Part shown: piece by piece, positions 1 through 7,483 of the stretch
Numbering within the stretch: the stretch's first letter is position 1
Layout of the letters: each line of letters opens with the position of its first letter
Source: Porticoccus sp.
Lineage (GTDB): Bacteria; Pseudomonadota; Gammaproteobacteria; Pseudomonadales; Porticoccaceae
Direction of reading: 5' to 3'
Length of the DNA stretch: 17,946 nucleotides
Assembly: GCA_023263825.1 (NCBI GenBank)
Contig: JALQUJ010000127.1
Location: 1 to 17,946 of the forward strand
The notes under the pieces: generated by a model
The model's input: the letters and a program-made list of their open reading frames with translations, nothing else
Told to the model about the DNA's origin: nothing
Databases searched by the model: none
Made by a program: the position numbers and the translations under genes

Positions 1-839
1 CCACGGTATTTTTCATTAGAAAGAATGGCTGTTCGACTAAAGGCACTCCTAAGCTCTTCACGATTACCTATCATCTGTTTGTCACCACCTTTTGGCAAAA
101 CCCTGTCATAATCAGGGTATGCGCCATCCACGAGCTTGGAAGTGAAACGAAACTCTTCAGTCGATACACGGATATGATTGTTACCCAGCACAACCGTTAC
201 ACTGCCTTCATCGGCGAGAAGGCGGGACAACTCAATAACACCTTTTCGGGGCAAAATCGCTTGGCTTAATTCTCCATCCAAACTTGGTACAGGCACATCC
301 ATCATTGCCAACCTGTGACCATCCGTAGCAACAAAACGAACACGGCTGTCTCCAACTTCTAACAACATACCATTAAGATAATAGCGGACATCCTGTTGTG
401 CCATTGCAAATGAAGTATGTGCTATCAGTTGCTTTAACTCTGACTGATCAATAACAAATTCGCGTTTTCCTGGGCCATCATCCACGCTGGGAAATTCATT
501 GGCAGGAAGGGCAGAGAGTGTGAATCGACTACGACCGCTCGTTACCAAAACCCGACCACCTTCTTCAGAGAAGGTAATATCGGCCCCATCGGGAAGTGAC
601 CGGCATATATCCATCAATTTACGTGCAGGAACGGTAATCTCTCCGCTTTCAGCAACTGCATCCAAACTTAGGTGGCCAACAATTTCCACCTCCAGATCAG
701 TACCTATTAAAGAGAGACGACCATCAACCAATTGAATTAATACATTAGATAAGATAGGCAAGGTTTGGCGACGCTCGACGACACCTACAACCAATTGCAA
801 CGGCTTCAGAAAACCTTCTCTAGATACGGTGAATTTCAT
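1..839 (-). CDS. dnaN: DNA polymerase III beta subunit (sliding clamp), C-terminal part cut off by window edge
   Basis: The clamp is a homodimeric ring that holds DNA polymerase III and other replication and repair proteins on DNA. The frame is open from the ATG at 839 to base 1 and encodes about 279 residues. The usual length is about 366, so roughly the last 87 residues lie outside the window. It starts MKFTVSREGFLKPLQ and contains the family blocks QDVRYYLNGML, VATDGHRLA, PRKGVIEL and KLVDGAYPDY. The visible part ends in AILSNEKYRG, matching the start of clamp domain III. It lies 77 bp downstream of dnaA on the same strand, the standard dnaA-dnaN operon; recF and gyrB would be expected next, outside the window. 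A purine-rich stretch (GGAATGGAAG) precedes the ATG. Identity is certain from the sequence; operon transcription is inferred. Confidence 0.98.
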   Translation of the reverse strand, partial: MKFTVSREGFLKPLQLVVGVVERRQTLPILSNVLIQLVDGRLSLIGTDLEVEIVGHLSLDAVAESGEITVPARKLMDICRSLPDGADITFSEEGGRVLVTSGRSRFTLSALPANEFPSVDDGPGKREFVIDQSELKQLIAHTSFAMAQQDVRYYLNGMLLEVGDSRVRFVATDGHRLAMMDVPVPSLDGELSQAILPRKGVIELSRLLADEGSVTVVLGNNHIRVSTEEFRFTSKLVDGAYPDYDRVLPKGGDKQMIGNREELRSAFSRTAILSNEKYR

Positions 840-916
840 CGGTTAGTTTCTTCCATTCCAAGTAGAGGGGGCTGGGTTAAAAAATCTTCTTATAATAATT
901 CAATATCTGCCAATAA

Positions 917-2416
917 TCAGGTAGTTAATGCGCGTAAAAGGTGTTTTACATCGTCGCTCATATCCCGACTTGTTTCCTGTAATTCCTTCACCTTTCTACA
1001 AGCATGCAAAACGGTCGTGTGGTCTCGACCACCAAATGCTTCACCTATTTCAGGCAGACTATGATTAGTCAGCTCTTTTGCCAAGGCCATGGCGACCTGC
1101 CTTGGTCTGGCTACGGAACGAGTTCTACGCTTCGAAAGCAGCTCGGACATTTTAACCTTATAGTACTCGGATACCACCCTTTGAATATTATCGATAGTGA
1201 CCAGTTTATCTTGAAGCGCCAATAAATCTTTTAGGGATTCTCTAATCAATTCAATATTAATCGGACTTCCGGTGAAGTGAGCGCTTGCTATTACTCTTTT
1301 CAGCGCACCTTCTAGCTCTCTTACATTCGACCTGATTCTTTGAGCGATAAAAAATGCAGCATCATTAGGTAAGTTTACCTTTGCTTGCTGCGCTTTTTTA
1401 ATCAAAATTGCGACTCTTGTTTCCAATTCCGGAGGCTCTACTGCAACTGTCAAACCCCACCCAAATCGAGATTTTAAGCGCTCTTCTAAGCCATCTATTT
1501 CTTTAGGATAACGGTCGCAAGTTAATATCATTTGCTGGCCACCTTCAAGCAATGCATTAAAGGTGTGAAAAAATTCTTCCTGAGAACGCTCTTTTCCCGC
1601 AAAAAACTGAATATCATCAATTAAAAGTGCATCTACTGAACGATAAAATCGCTTGAAATCATTAATAGCATTTAACTGTAGTGCCTTAACCATATCGGCA
1701 ACAAATCGCTCTGAATGCAAATAAATGATTTTTGCATTAGGCTTTTGATCTCGCAGCGCATTTCCCACTGCATGCATTAGGTGTGTTTTACCTAAGCCAA
1801 CCCCTCCATAAATAAAGAGCGGGTTATAAGAACCACCCGGATTTTCTGCTACTTGCCGCGAAGCCGCCAATGCCAACTGGTTAGATTTACCCTCAACAAA
1901 AGAACCAAACGTGAATGTTTGATTAATATTACTTTGGTGGTTCAACCCACCCTCGACACTGGAAAGCTTTCTATTATCTGGTTGGACCTGAATATGAGTT
2001 GTTGGTTGTGTTATTGGCGCTTTAACCGCAGCAGGATTTAATGTTGCTATATTTTTTTGAGCGGACTTATTAGAATTTTCTACAAGGGGTGAATTCTGGT
2101 GATGGGATTCTGGACTATTATTTGCTGTTGCACTAGCAGCCGGACTACTTATTAAGCCTGAACCTGATTCCACTATAACCCCGCAACGATCCCCTCGAAG
2201 CTGTTGGAATATTTCTGTGATACGTTCTAAGAATTTGTCAGACACCCAATCTTTTACAAAACGGTTAGGCGCTAATAGCCTTATGTTGTTTGTTGGTTCA
2301 AGTGATTCATCATCACTGATGTCTAACTGGAGAGGCCTTATCCAGGTATTAAACTGCTGAGCTGGTAGCTCTTCCTGCAGGTAACCCAAACACTGTTCCC
2401 ATAAAGCTTGAGCCAA
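917..2416 (-). CDS. dnaA: Chromosomal replication initiator protein DnaA
   Basis: DnaA is the AAA+ ATPase that binds 9-bp DnaA boxes and opens oriC. The 499 residues show all four domains. Domain I (about 1-80) begins MAQALWEQCLGYLQEELP. Domain II (about 85-160) is a variable linker rich in Asn, Ser and Gln. Domain III (about 165-400) has Walker A GGVGLGKT at 204-211, Walker B LLIDDIQFF at 264-272 and the sensor II region NVRELEGAL at 364-372. Domain IV ends with the DNA-binding signature RDHTTVLHACRKV at 464-476. The start codon is TTG (minus strand, 2416-2414). It is supported by a strong ribosome-binding site, AAGGAGA, about six bases upstream, and by the conserved N-terminus; no ATG or GTG fits domain I better. 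The gap upstream carries two perfect DnaA boxes, which suggests autoregulation. Confidence 0.98.
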   Translation of the reverse strand: MAQALWEQCLGYLQEELPAQQFNTWIRPLQLDISDDESLEPTNNIRLLAPNRFVKDWVSDKFLERITEIFQQLRGDRCGVIVESGSGLISSPAASATANNSPESHHQNSPLVENSNKSAQKNIATLNPAAVKAPITQPTTHIQVQPDNRKLSSVEGGLNHQSNINQTFTFGSFVEGKSNQLALAASRQVAENPGGSYNPLFIYGGVGLGKTHLMHAVGNALRDQKPNAKIIYLHSERFVADMVKALQLNAINDFKRFYRSVDALLIDDIQFFAGKERSQEEFFHTFNALLEGGQQMILTCDRYPKEIDGLEERLKSRFGWGLTVAVEPPELETRVAILIKKAQQAKVNLPNDAAFFIAQRIRSNVRELEGALKRVIASAHFTGSPINIELIRESLKDLLALQDKLVTIDNIQRVVSEYYKVKMSELLSKRRTRSVARPRQVAMALAKELTNHSLPEIGEAFGGRDHTTVLHACRKVKELQETSRDMSDDVKHLLRALTT

Positions 2417-2535
2417 TTTGTTCTCCTTTCTGTTCTACGCCCCTGTCTGTTGTATTTCGTGTCAGAGCATTCAAACGAAAACTCTTTGCAGGTGACTTTA
2501 TTATTGAGCACTTAGTCTAGCTATAAAATAACGAG

Positions 2536-2544
2536 TTATCCACA
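2536..2544 (+). promoter_or_regulatory. DnaA box, perfect consensus
   Basis: TTATCCACA reads exactly on the plus strand, about 120 bp upstream of the dnaA start codon. An exact box this close to dnaA is the usual arrangement for autorepression by DnaA. It is flanked by AT-rich sequence. Confidence 0.8.
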
Positions 2545-2552
2545 CCTTTTGA

Positions 2553-2566
2553 AAAAAATATTTTTT
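2553..2566. repeat. A/T-only 14-bp palindrome beside a DnaA box
   Basis: Six A, TA, six T form a perfect palindrome nine bases past the DnaA box at 2536-2544. It could be an easily melted or intrinsically bent segment. It may also simply reflect AT-rich composition. Confidence 0.4.
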
Positions 2567-2674
2567 CGAGTGATTTTACAAAAGACCAACAAAATCATAC
2601 GGTTATAAATAAAATAAACGCTGTAGTTTTACACAGTATTCGAGGGTCTATATGGCTACTTTTTAACCATATTC

Positions 2675-2683
2675 TGTGGATAA
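2675..2683 (-). promoter_or_regulatory. DnaA box, perfect consensus, reverse orientation
   Basis: TGTGGATAA on the plus strand is the exact complement of TTATCCACA. It lies 139 bp from the other box in this gap and points the opposite way. Having two exact copies in one 436-bp gap argues against chance. Confidence 0.8.
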
Positions 2684-2766
2684 CCTGTAGATACTTTGTG
2701 GGCTTGCAGGGGATTTGTTGTCTATGGCGACAATGGTGTAATGATTAAATACACAAAATACCTTTT

Positions 2767-2811
2767 ATGACCAAAATAAAAAAATAGGTCATCTTATAAG
2801 CCAACTATAAG
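2767..2811. repeat. Two adjacent inverted repeats downstream of mnmE
   Basis: ATGACC (2767-2772) pairs with GGTCAT (2787-2792) across a 14-base A/T loop. CTTATA (2793-2798) pairs with TATAAG (2806-2811) across a 7-base loop. They lie 40-85 bp past the mnmE stop, where an mnmE terminator would be expected. The stems are short and low in GC with no clean U-tract behind them, so a terminator role is only possible. Confidence 0.3.
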
Positions 2812-2852
2812 AGAATGTCTTTTAACACAAGAATTGCATTCACATGCGCAAA

Positions 2853-4238
2853 TTACTTGCCGATACAAAAGCTGCCAAAAATTCGACCAAGTAAATCATC
2901 GCTAGAAAATTCACCCGTTATTTCAGACAAGCTGTGCTGAGCTTGGCGCAGATCTTCTGCTAATAATTCCCCTGCTCCCGCCTCACTCAATTGATTAAAT
3001 CCGGCTAGGAGAAGTGATTGTGCCTGTTTCAATGCTTCCATGTGTCGTCGTCTTGCAATGAAACTTCCTTCAGTGGTCCCGGTGTAACCCATACATTTTT
3101 TCAAATGCTCTTTTAGAGTATCAATTCCCAACCCCTGCTTTGCAGAAACAACTATCGTCGACTGCTGTTGCTGCCGTTCTAATTTTTCGGATAACTCACC
3201 AATAGGCAATTCAGATAAATCACCCTTATTAAGAACAAAACTTATATTGCCCCTGTTTGGATAACGCTCAAAATACTCTGGCCAGTTACTGGCCGGATCC
3301 AATGAGTAATCATCACTACTATCAACAACAAACAAGACACGATCAGCGCCATCAATTTCTTTCCATGCACGCCTGATTCCCTCTTGTTCTACCGCATCGC
3401 CAGTTTCTCTCAAGCCAGCTGTATCAATAACATGGAGAGGCATACCATCAATGTGTATCTGTTCACGAAGTACATCCCTTGTTGTCCCCTTAATATGGGT
3501 CACAATGGCAGTTTCTTTACCAGAAAGTGCATTCAACAAACTGGATTTCCCAGCATTCGGCTTCCCGGCAATGACAACGCTCATACCCTCACTCATCAAC
3601 GTGCCTTGATGTGCTTGTGAAATGGTCACATTCAGTTGTTCAATTAACTGTTTGAGGTCATTTGATACTTTACCATCAGCAAGAAAGTCTATTTCTTCTT
3701 CAGGAAAGTCTATGGCCGCTTCTACATAGATACGTAATACCGTCAGCGACTCAACCAGATCATGTATATGTCGTGAAAATTCTCCTTGCAGTGAACGAAT
3801 TGCACAACGTGCTGCCTGCTCAGATGACGCATCAATCAAATCTGATATGGCCTCAGCCTGGGTGAGATCAATTTTGTCATTTAAAAATGCACGTTCAGAA
3901 AATTCACCAGGCCTTGCTAAGCGAGCACCCAGCGCCAAACAGCGCTGCAACAAGGCATCCATAATGACAGGGCCGCCATGCCCTTGAAGCTCTAGTACAG
4001 ATTCTCCTGTAAACGAGTGGGGCGCTGGAAAAAAAATGGCCAAGCCTTGATCAATAATGCTGCCATCAGTATCGAGAAACCCGGTATAAACCGCTGCTCT
4101 TGGAGGCAAATCTTTTTTTACAAGCCCGGCAATAAAAGGCCCAAGATCAGCACCTGATAACCGCACAATACCCACCCCCCCACGACCAGAGGGAGTGGCA
4201 ATGGCAGCTATGGTGTCATGATCCGATGACGATAACAT
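2853..4238 (-). CDS. mnmE: tRNA uridine-5-carboxymethylaminomethyl modification GTPase MnmE
   Basis: MnmE is a GTPase that works with MnmG to add the (carboxymethyl)aminomethyl group to U34 of certain tRNAs, using 5,10-methylene-tetrahydrofolate. The 461 residues match the family length (E. coli about 454). The N-terminal folate-binding domain starts MLSSSDHDTIAAIATPSGRG. The G domain carries G1 GKPNAGKS at 225-232, GTTRD at 251-255, DTAGL at 272-276 and NKGD at 337-340. The protein ends in FCIGK (457-461), the C-terminal motif with the conserved cysteine. The ATG is preceded by AAGGGG six bases upstream. A terminator separates it from yidC upstream, so it probably has its own promoter in 4239-4346. 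Its partner gene mnmG lies on the far side of the proposed origin, read the other way. Confidence 0.98.
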   Translation of the reverse strand: MLSSSDHDTIAAIATPSGRGGVGIVRLSGADLGPFIAGLVKKDLPPRAAVYTGFLDTDGSIIDQGLAIFFPAPHSFTGESVLELQGHGGPVIMDALLQRCLALGARLARPGEFSERAFLNDKIDLTQAEAISDLIDASSEQAARCAIRSLQGEFSRHIHDLVESLTVLRIYVEAAIDFPEEEIDFLADGKVSNDLKQLIEQLNVTISQAHQGTLMSEGMSVVIAGKPNAGKSSLLNALSGKETAIVTHIKGTTRDVLREQIHIDGMPLHVIDTAGLRETGDAVEQEGIRRAWKEIDGADRVLFVVDSSDDYSLDPASNWPEYFERYPNRGNISFVLNKGDLSELPIGELSEKLERQQQQSTIVVSAKQGLGIDTLKEHLKKCMGYTGTTEGSFIARRRHMEALKQAQSLLLAGFNQLSEAGAGELLAEDLRQAQHSLSEITGEFSSDDLLGRIFGSFCIGK

Positions 4239-4312
4239 TTAAGCCCCTTAAGCTTGATTAATACACCTTAAAGAAATCATACCGTAACAACCTAACACAT
4301 CAGAAAATACTA

Positions 4313-4337
4313 ATTGTATCGGTCGCAACAATACAAT
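4313..4337. promoter_or_regulatory. Inverted repeat in the mnmE upstream region, possible operator
   Basis: ATTGTAT (4313-4319) and ATACAAT (4331-4337) form a perfect 7-bp inverted repeat with an 11-bp spacer, so half-site centres are 18 bp apart. It lies just past the yidC terminator, about 75-100 bp upstream of mnmE, where the mnmE promoter should be. The geometry suits a dimeric regulator, and no known consensus was recognised. The half-sites also overlap -10-like sequences on the minus strand. Confidence 0.35.
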
Positions 4338-4346
4338 CTCAGACAA

Positions 4347-4375
4347 AAAAGGCCTCCTAAAAAGAGAGGCCTTTT
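4347..4375 (-). terminator. Rho-independent terminator of the rpmH-rnpA-yidD-yidC operon
   Basis: AAAAGGCCTC (4347-4356) and GAGGCCTTTT (4366-4375) form a perfect 10-bp stem with a 9-base loop, about 19 bp past the yidC stop. Read on the minus strand, the 3' side of the stem runs into six T residues, the classical intrinsic terminator. The plus-strand reading also has a short T-run, but no gene runs into it from that side. Confidence 0.9.
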
Positions 4376-4393
4376 AATAAAGTGATGTATTCC

Positions 4394-6091
4394 TTATTTT
4401 TTTACAGCTTCGCCTTCAATTTTTCTTGTAATCAACCATTGTTGAACAATGGAAAGTCCGTTGTTCACTGTCCAATAAAGTACCAAACCAGCCGGGAAGA
4501 ACATAAAGAAGAAAGTAAATGCTATTGGCATCATTTGCATGATTTTAGCCTGCATCGGATCAGGAGGTGTTGGGTTCAACTTTTGTTGAACAAACATACT
4601 GACACCCATAATCAATGGCAGAACGAAATAGGGATCTTTTACCGATAAATCATTGATCCACATTATCCAGGGAGAGTGACGCAGCTCAACACTCTCCATC
4701 AACACCCAATATAGTGCGATGAAAACGGGCATCTGAACCAATATGGGCAAGCACCCACCCATGGGGTTTACCTTTTCCCGCTTGTAGAGATTCATCGTCT
4801 CTTGGGACATTTTTTGGCGATCATCGCCATACAAATCTTTTAAGCGAGCCATTTCTGGTTGCAGCTTTCGCATATTTGCCATGGACCGATAACTCGTGGC
4901 TGAAAGCTTAAAGAAGGCAGCTTTAATCATCACCGTCAGCAAAATTATGGACCAACCCCAGTTACCCAAAAATTCATGAAGCTGGTACAACACCCAAAAT
5001 AACGGCTTGGCAATCCACCAGAGCCAACCATAATCCAAGGTTAAATCAAGGTAGGGAGAGATCTTTTCAAAACGGTATTGATCTTTGGGTCCGGCATAGA
5101 ATGCTGCTTTTATCTCACCTTTTGCTCCAGGTTCTATCGACACTTGAGGTGATGTAAACCCCAACATATACAAATCCTGGCTGCCTAATTTTTTCAGGTT
5201 GAAGCTATTCATTGTGCTCTGGGTAGGAACCCAAGCACTGACAAAATAGTGCTGAACCATCGCAACCCAACCACCGGTTATTTTTTCTTTTAAAGGCTCA
5301 TCAGCAATATCTTCAAAATCCAACTTTTTGTAGTTTTCATCTACTGTCGTGATTGCTGCCCCAAGAAATGGCTGCATACCCATCGCATTAGTCACTGTTG
5401 GGTTGTGACTATCACGCTTAATTTGTCCAAACAAACCAGCCTTCCAGGTATCACTACTTTTATTATCAACCAAATACGTTAGGTCTATCAGATAGTCGCC
5501 CCGCTTAAAGGAAAAGCGTTTGGTAATTAAGACATTACCCTGTTGCAGGGTCAGATTAACCTCTACAGAATCCTGCCCAGTTTCCAACAGATATTCTCCA
5601 GCGCTGGTAGCAAAGAGGGGTCGGCCCTTATTAGTATCTGTACCATTAGCCCCAACCAATCCGCTTTGCGCTATATAGGTGGTAGATGTCCCTCGGTTTA
5701 ATAAAATAAAGGGGGATGCACCCTCTCCCAGTTTTGTTAGATGTTCTGGTAATTCAACTCGAACAATATCACCACCATGAGTATCAATAAGCACGGTTAA
5801 AACATCTGTAGAAACCTTCACTAACCGTGTATTTGCAGCTTTAGGTGTTTTGATTACTTGCTCAACACTGTCTTCGATCGCTGTTGGCAAATCACTGACA
5901 TTTTCTGTATCAGCTATCTCTGTTGAGATGCCATCAATACTTGGCTCGGGTAATTCTGGCGTTACTATTTCTTCCACTGTGGAGCGATCCTCAACAGGCG
6001 CATTCGCCTCCTGAAACTTATTCCATTCCAAGAACAGCATATAAAGCACAACCAACATGGCACTAATAAGTAGCGAACGTTGCCAATCCAT
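4394..6091 (-). CDS. yidC: Membrane protein insertase YidC
   Basis: YidC inserts and folds inner-membrane proteins, alone or with SecYEG; subunit c of the ATP synthase encoded in this window is a classical substrate. The 565 residues fit the gammaproteobacterial form (E. coli 548). The first membrane segment is at about 6-21 (SLLISAMLVVLYMLFL). A large periplasmic domain follows, its linker at about 30-80 rich in Glu, Asp and Pro. The conserved membrane core begins near 352, with WGWSIILLTVMIK, YRSMANMRKLQP (401-412), NPMGGCLPILVQMP (442-455) and FFPAGLVLYWTVNN near the C-terminus. Lys390 stands where E. coli has the groove Arg366, as I recall for Pseudomonas. It starts eight bases after yidD and is followed by a terminator, so it is the last gene of its operon. 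Confidence 0.98.
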   Translation of the reverse strand: MDWQRSLLISAMLVVLYMLFLEWNKFQEANAPVEDRSTVEEIVTPELPEPSIDGISTEIADTENVSDLPTAIEDSVEQVIKTPKAANTRLVKVSTDVLTVLIDTHGGDIVRVELPEHLTKLGEGASPFILLNRGTSTTYIAQSGLVGANGTDTNKGRPLFATSAGEYLLETGQDSVEVNLTLQQGNVLITKRFSFKRGDYLIDLTYLVDNKSSDTWKAGLFGQIKRDSHNPTVTNAMGMQPFLGAAITTVDENYKKLDFEDIADEPLKEKITGGWVAMVQHYFVSAWVPTQSTMNSFNLKKLGSQDLYMLGFTSPQVSIEPGAKGEIKAAFYAGPKDQYRFEKISPYLDLTLDYGWLWWIAKPLFWVLYQLHEFLGNWGWSIILLTVMIKAAFFKLSATSYRSMANMRKLQPEMARLKDLYGDDRQKMSQETMNLYKREKVNPMGGCLPILVQMPVFIALYWVLMESVELRHSPWIMWINDLSVKDPYFVLPLIMGVSMFVQQKLNPTPPDPMQAKIMQMMPIAFTFFFMFFPAGLVLYWTVNNGLSIVQQWLITRKIEGEAVKK

Positions 6092-6099
6092 ATCTATTT

Positions 6100-6354
6100 C
6101 TACTCAGTTTTTGTATCGGGTTGGGGAACCGGGTCGTAACCACCGGCATGGAAAGGGTGACATTTTATAAGGCGACGGAAGCTAAGATAACCCCCTTTTA
6201 TGACACCGTGGTTTTCAACTGACTCTACAGCATAACAAGAACAGCTGGGGTAAAAACGACAATTATTACCTAAAAGGGGACTAATTAGGAATTGATATCC
6301 TCTAATCACATTCACCCAAACAGCTACACAAAACTTATCTATTATACTAACCAT
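6100..6354 (-). CDS. yidD: Membrane protein insertion efficiency factor YidD
   Basis: YidD is a small membrane-associated protein that helps YidC-dependent insertion. It shows the family blocks YQFLISPLLG, CRFYPSCSCYA, HGVIKGG and KCHPFHAGGYDPVP, including the conserved cysteines. The chosen ATG (6354-6352) gives 84 residues and overlaps the rnpA stop by one base (TGATG), typical of translational coupling. A GTG one codon upstream (6357-6355) would give 85 residues and cannot be excluded. It lies between rnpA and yidC, the order found in most bacteria. Confidence 0.95.
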   Translation of the reverse strand: MVSIIDKFCVAVWVNVIRGYQFLISPLLGNNCRFYPSCSCYAVESVENHGVIKGGYLSFRRLIKCHPFHAGGYDPVPQPDTKTE

Positions 6355-6719
6355 CACTGTTCTGCCTTTAATTTTCGCGATAGCCGTTGCCAGCTCTTAT
6401 TGAGCAAAGCTGTTTGTTCACTGGGTGACAGCGCATCTATTCCCTGACGTGCCAAGAACACAATATCAAGAGAGTCCAGCTGGTTCTGTGATAAACGAAA
6501 AGTACTTCTGACCACACGCTTTACACGATTACGGTCTACTGCATGTCGAATATTTTTTTTAGCTACAATAACACCTAACCTAGGGTGGGAAAAATTATTG
6601 GGTCGGGCAAGAAGTAGAAGGTGTGGGTGGGCAACCTTATAACAGGTACCACTAAAAACAGCCTGGTAAGCCCCGGCTGTCAATAAACGTTTATTTCGAC
6701 CAAAGGTTACTTCGGACAT
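6354..6719 (-). CDS. rnpA: Ribonuclease P protein component
   Basis: RnpA binds the RNase P RNA and helps it cleave the 5' leader from pre-tRNA. From the ATG at 6719 the protein has 121 residues, close to E. coli (119), and starts MSEVTFGRNKRLLTAGAYQAVF, which aligns with the normal N-terminus. The RNR signature is VDRNRVKRVVR at 61-71, preceded by HPRLGVIVAKKN. The frame stays open upstream to a GTG at 6803, adding 28 residues, but that stretch matches nothing conserved and covers inverted repeats, so I prefer the shorter form. Neither start has a good ribosome-binding site. The gene follows rpmH after a 231-bp structured spacer and overlaps yidD by one base. Confidence 0.95.
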   Translation of the reverse strand: MSEVTFGRNKRLLTAGAYQAVFSGTCYKVAHPHLLLLARPNNFSHPRLGVIVAKKNIRHAVDRNRVKRVVRSTFRLSQNQLDSLDIVFLARQGIDALSPSEQTALLNKSWQRLSRKLKAEQ

Positions 6720-6748
6720 ATTGTGGTTCGGGCGCCTTGTGTTCGAGA

Positions 6749-6889
6749 CTCTTTTCTTTAAAAGAGGGTTTTCAAAAGGGGCTGAAAACCTAGTGTTCAA
6801 CACTTTATGCTCGAAAGCCAGGGGAGAGATAACTTTCTCCCCTTTTGATTGCTACCTTTATTGCAATATCTAGAGTATTTCAATAAAGG
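6749..6889. repeat. Run of hairpin-forming inverted repeats in the rpmH-rnpA spacer
   Basis: Four stems lie almost end to end. CTCTTTT/AAAAGAG is at 6749-6766 (4-base loop). GGTTTTCA/TGAAAACC is at 6767-6790 (8-base loop). AGGGGAGA/TCTCCCCT is at 6820-6843 (8-base loop). CCTTTATTG/CAATAAAGG is at 6855-6889, with extra pairing inside. A 13-bp near-palindrome (AGTGTTCAACACT) lies at 6792-6804. None has a U-tract behind it on the minus strand, so they look like mRNA structure rather than a full terminator. Such structure could set the ratio of L34 to RnpA by processing or partial termination. Confidence 0.55.
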
Positions 6890-6950
6890 GCAGCTTTTTT
6901 TATATAACCATATAAATGATATAACTATACAAAAAAGAAGAGCTGATTGA

Positions 6951-7085
6951 TCAGGCTGCCAGGCGTTTACGGCCTTTAGCACGGCGACGTTTGATCACTA
7001 GACGGCCATTTTTGGTGGCCATACGAGCACGAAAACCATGGCTGCGTTTACGTTTTAATACGCTGGGTTGAAATGTTCTTTTCAT
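6951..7085 (-). CDS. rpmH: 50S ribosomal protein L34
   Basis: L34 is a small, highly basic protein of the large ribosomal subunit. The 44-residue product MKRTFQPSVLKRKR...RRAKGRKRLAA matches the family over its full length, with the invariant KRTFQPS start and the Arg/Lys-rich body. It is the first gene of the leftward operon rpmH-rnpA-yidD-yidC and starts 44 bp downstream of the -10 element of a strong promoter. It lies directly beside the proposed origin and is read away from it. Confidence 0.98.
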   Translation of the reverse strand: MKRTFQPSVLKRKRSHGFRARMATKNGRLVIKRRRAKGRKRLAA

Positions 7086-7128
7086 GACTAACTTCCGTTA
7101 ACTGACTTATGCCTTTAAAGGGCGGGCG

Positions 7129-7157
7129 ATTTTAAAGAAAAAGCAACGCCATATCAA
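7129..7157 (-). promoter_or_regulatory. Sigma-70 promoter of the rpmH operon
   Basis: On the minus strand, TTGATA (7157-7152) and TAAAAT (7134-7129) are separated by exactly 17 bp. The sequence between -10 and the expected start is GC-rich (CGCCCGCCC, 7128-7120), a feature of stringently controlled ribosomal promoters. The leader to the rpmH ATG is about 35 bases. Confidence 0.8.
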
Positions 7158-7222
7158 CGATAGAATCAACTATATCGTCTCTTCTTGTTGGGAAATTTTG
7201 GCTAAATAGAAAACCTCACCGA

Positions 7223-7378
7223 TTATTCACAAACTTACTCACAGGCCAACACGGTTTATCCACACCACTGTATAACCTGTGGATTATATCGGGTAAAACA
7301 GGATGGAAAAGCTCTGGATGATTTTGTGGATAAACCCCAAATATCTCAACTTGTGGACAGCTGCCCCTTTTCTCCACA
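7223..7378. promoter_or_regulatory. DnaA-box cluster of oriC
   Basis: Perfect boxes are TTATCCACA at 7256-7264 (plus) and its complement TGTGGATAA at 7325-7333. One-mismatch boxes are TTATTCACA at 7223-7231, TGTGGATTA at 7278-7286 (minus orientation) and TTCTCCACA at 7370-7378. Two-mismatch candidates are TTACTCACA at 7235-7243 and TGTGGACAG at 7352-7360. That makes five good boxes and two weak ones in 156 bp, a density not seen elsewhere in the window. A further weak box, ATACCCACA, lies at 7469-7477. Confidence 0.85.
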
Positions 7379-7454
7379 GTATTTAACTCTGTTCTCACCA
7401 GGCCTAGAGCTATTTATCAATAGGGTTTTATAACATCTAATCATTTGTTTTTTA

Positions 7455-7475
7455 TGGGTATAAATAGGATACCCA
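7455..7475. repeat. Dyad between the DnaA boxes and the AT-rich element
   Basis: TGGGTAT (7455-7461) and ATACCCA (7469-7475) form a perfect 7-bp inverted repeat with a 7-bp spacer. It lies between the box cluster and the AT-rich element and overlaps a weak DnaA box. It could bind a dimeric origin-binding protein; no known consensus was recognised. Confidence 0.4.
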
Positions 7476-7483
7476 CAGAAATC

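Larger units (their letters stand above)
2417..2852. other. dnaA-mnmE intergenic region with DnaA boxes (dnaA control region, possible origin remnant)
   Basis: This 436-bp gap lies between the dnaA start and the mnmE stop and contains no convincing gene. It is AT-rich and holds two perfect DnaA boxes in opposite orientation 139 bp apart, a 14-bp A/T palindrome between them (2553-2566), and two small inverted repeats just past mnmE. The dnaA promoter must lie here, but I could not pick a convincing -35/-10 pair on the minus strand. No GATC site is visible. The paired boxes could serve DnaA autoregulation, or be what remains of a dnaA-adjacent origin. Confidence 0.7.

Noticed and set aside
6720..6803. 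28-residue N-terminal extension of rnpA from a GTG start
   Set aside because: RnpA homology begins at the internal ATG (6719). The extension covers inverted repeats, has no good ribosome-binding site and matches no conserved N-terminus I know.
6797..6982. 61-codon minus-strand open frame between rpmH and rnpA
   Set aside because: It overlaps the end of rpmH in another frame and spans the hairpin-rich spacer; no recognisable protein features.
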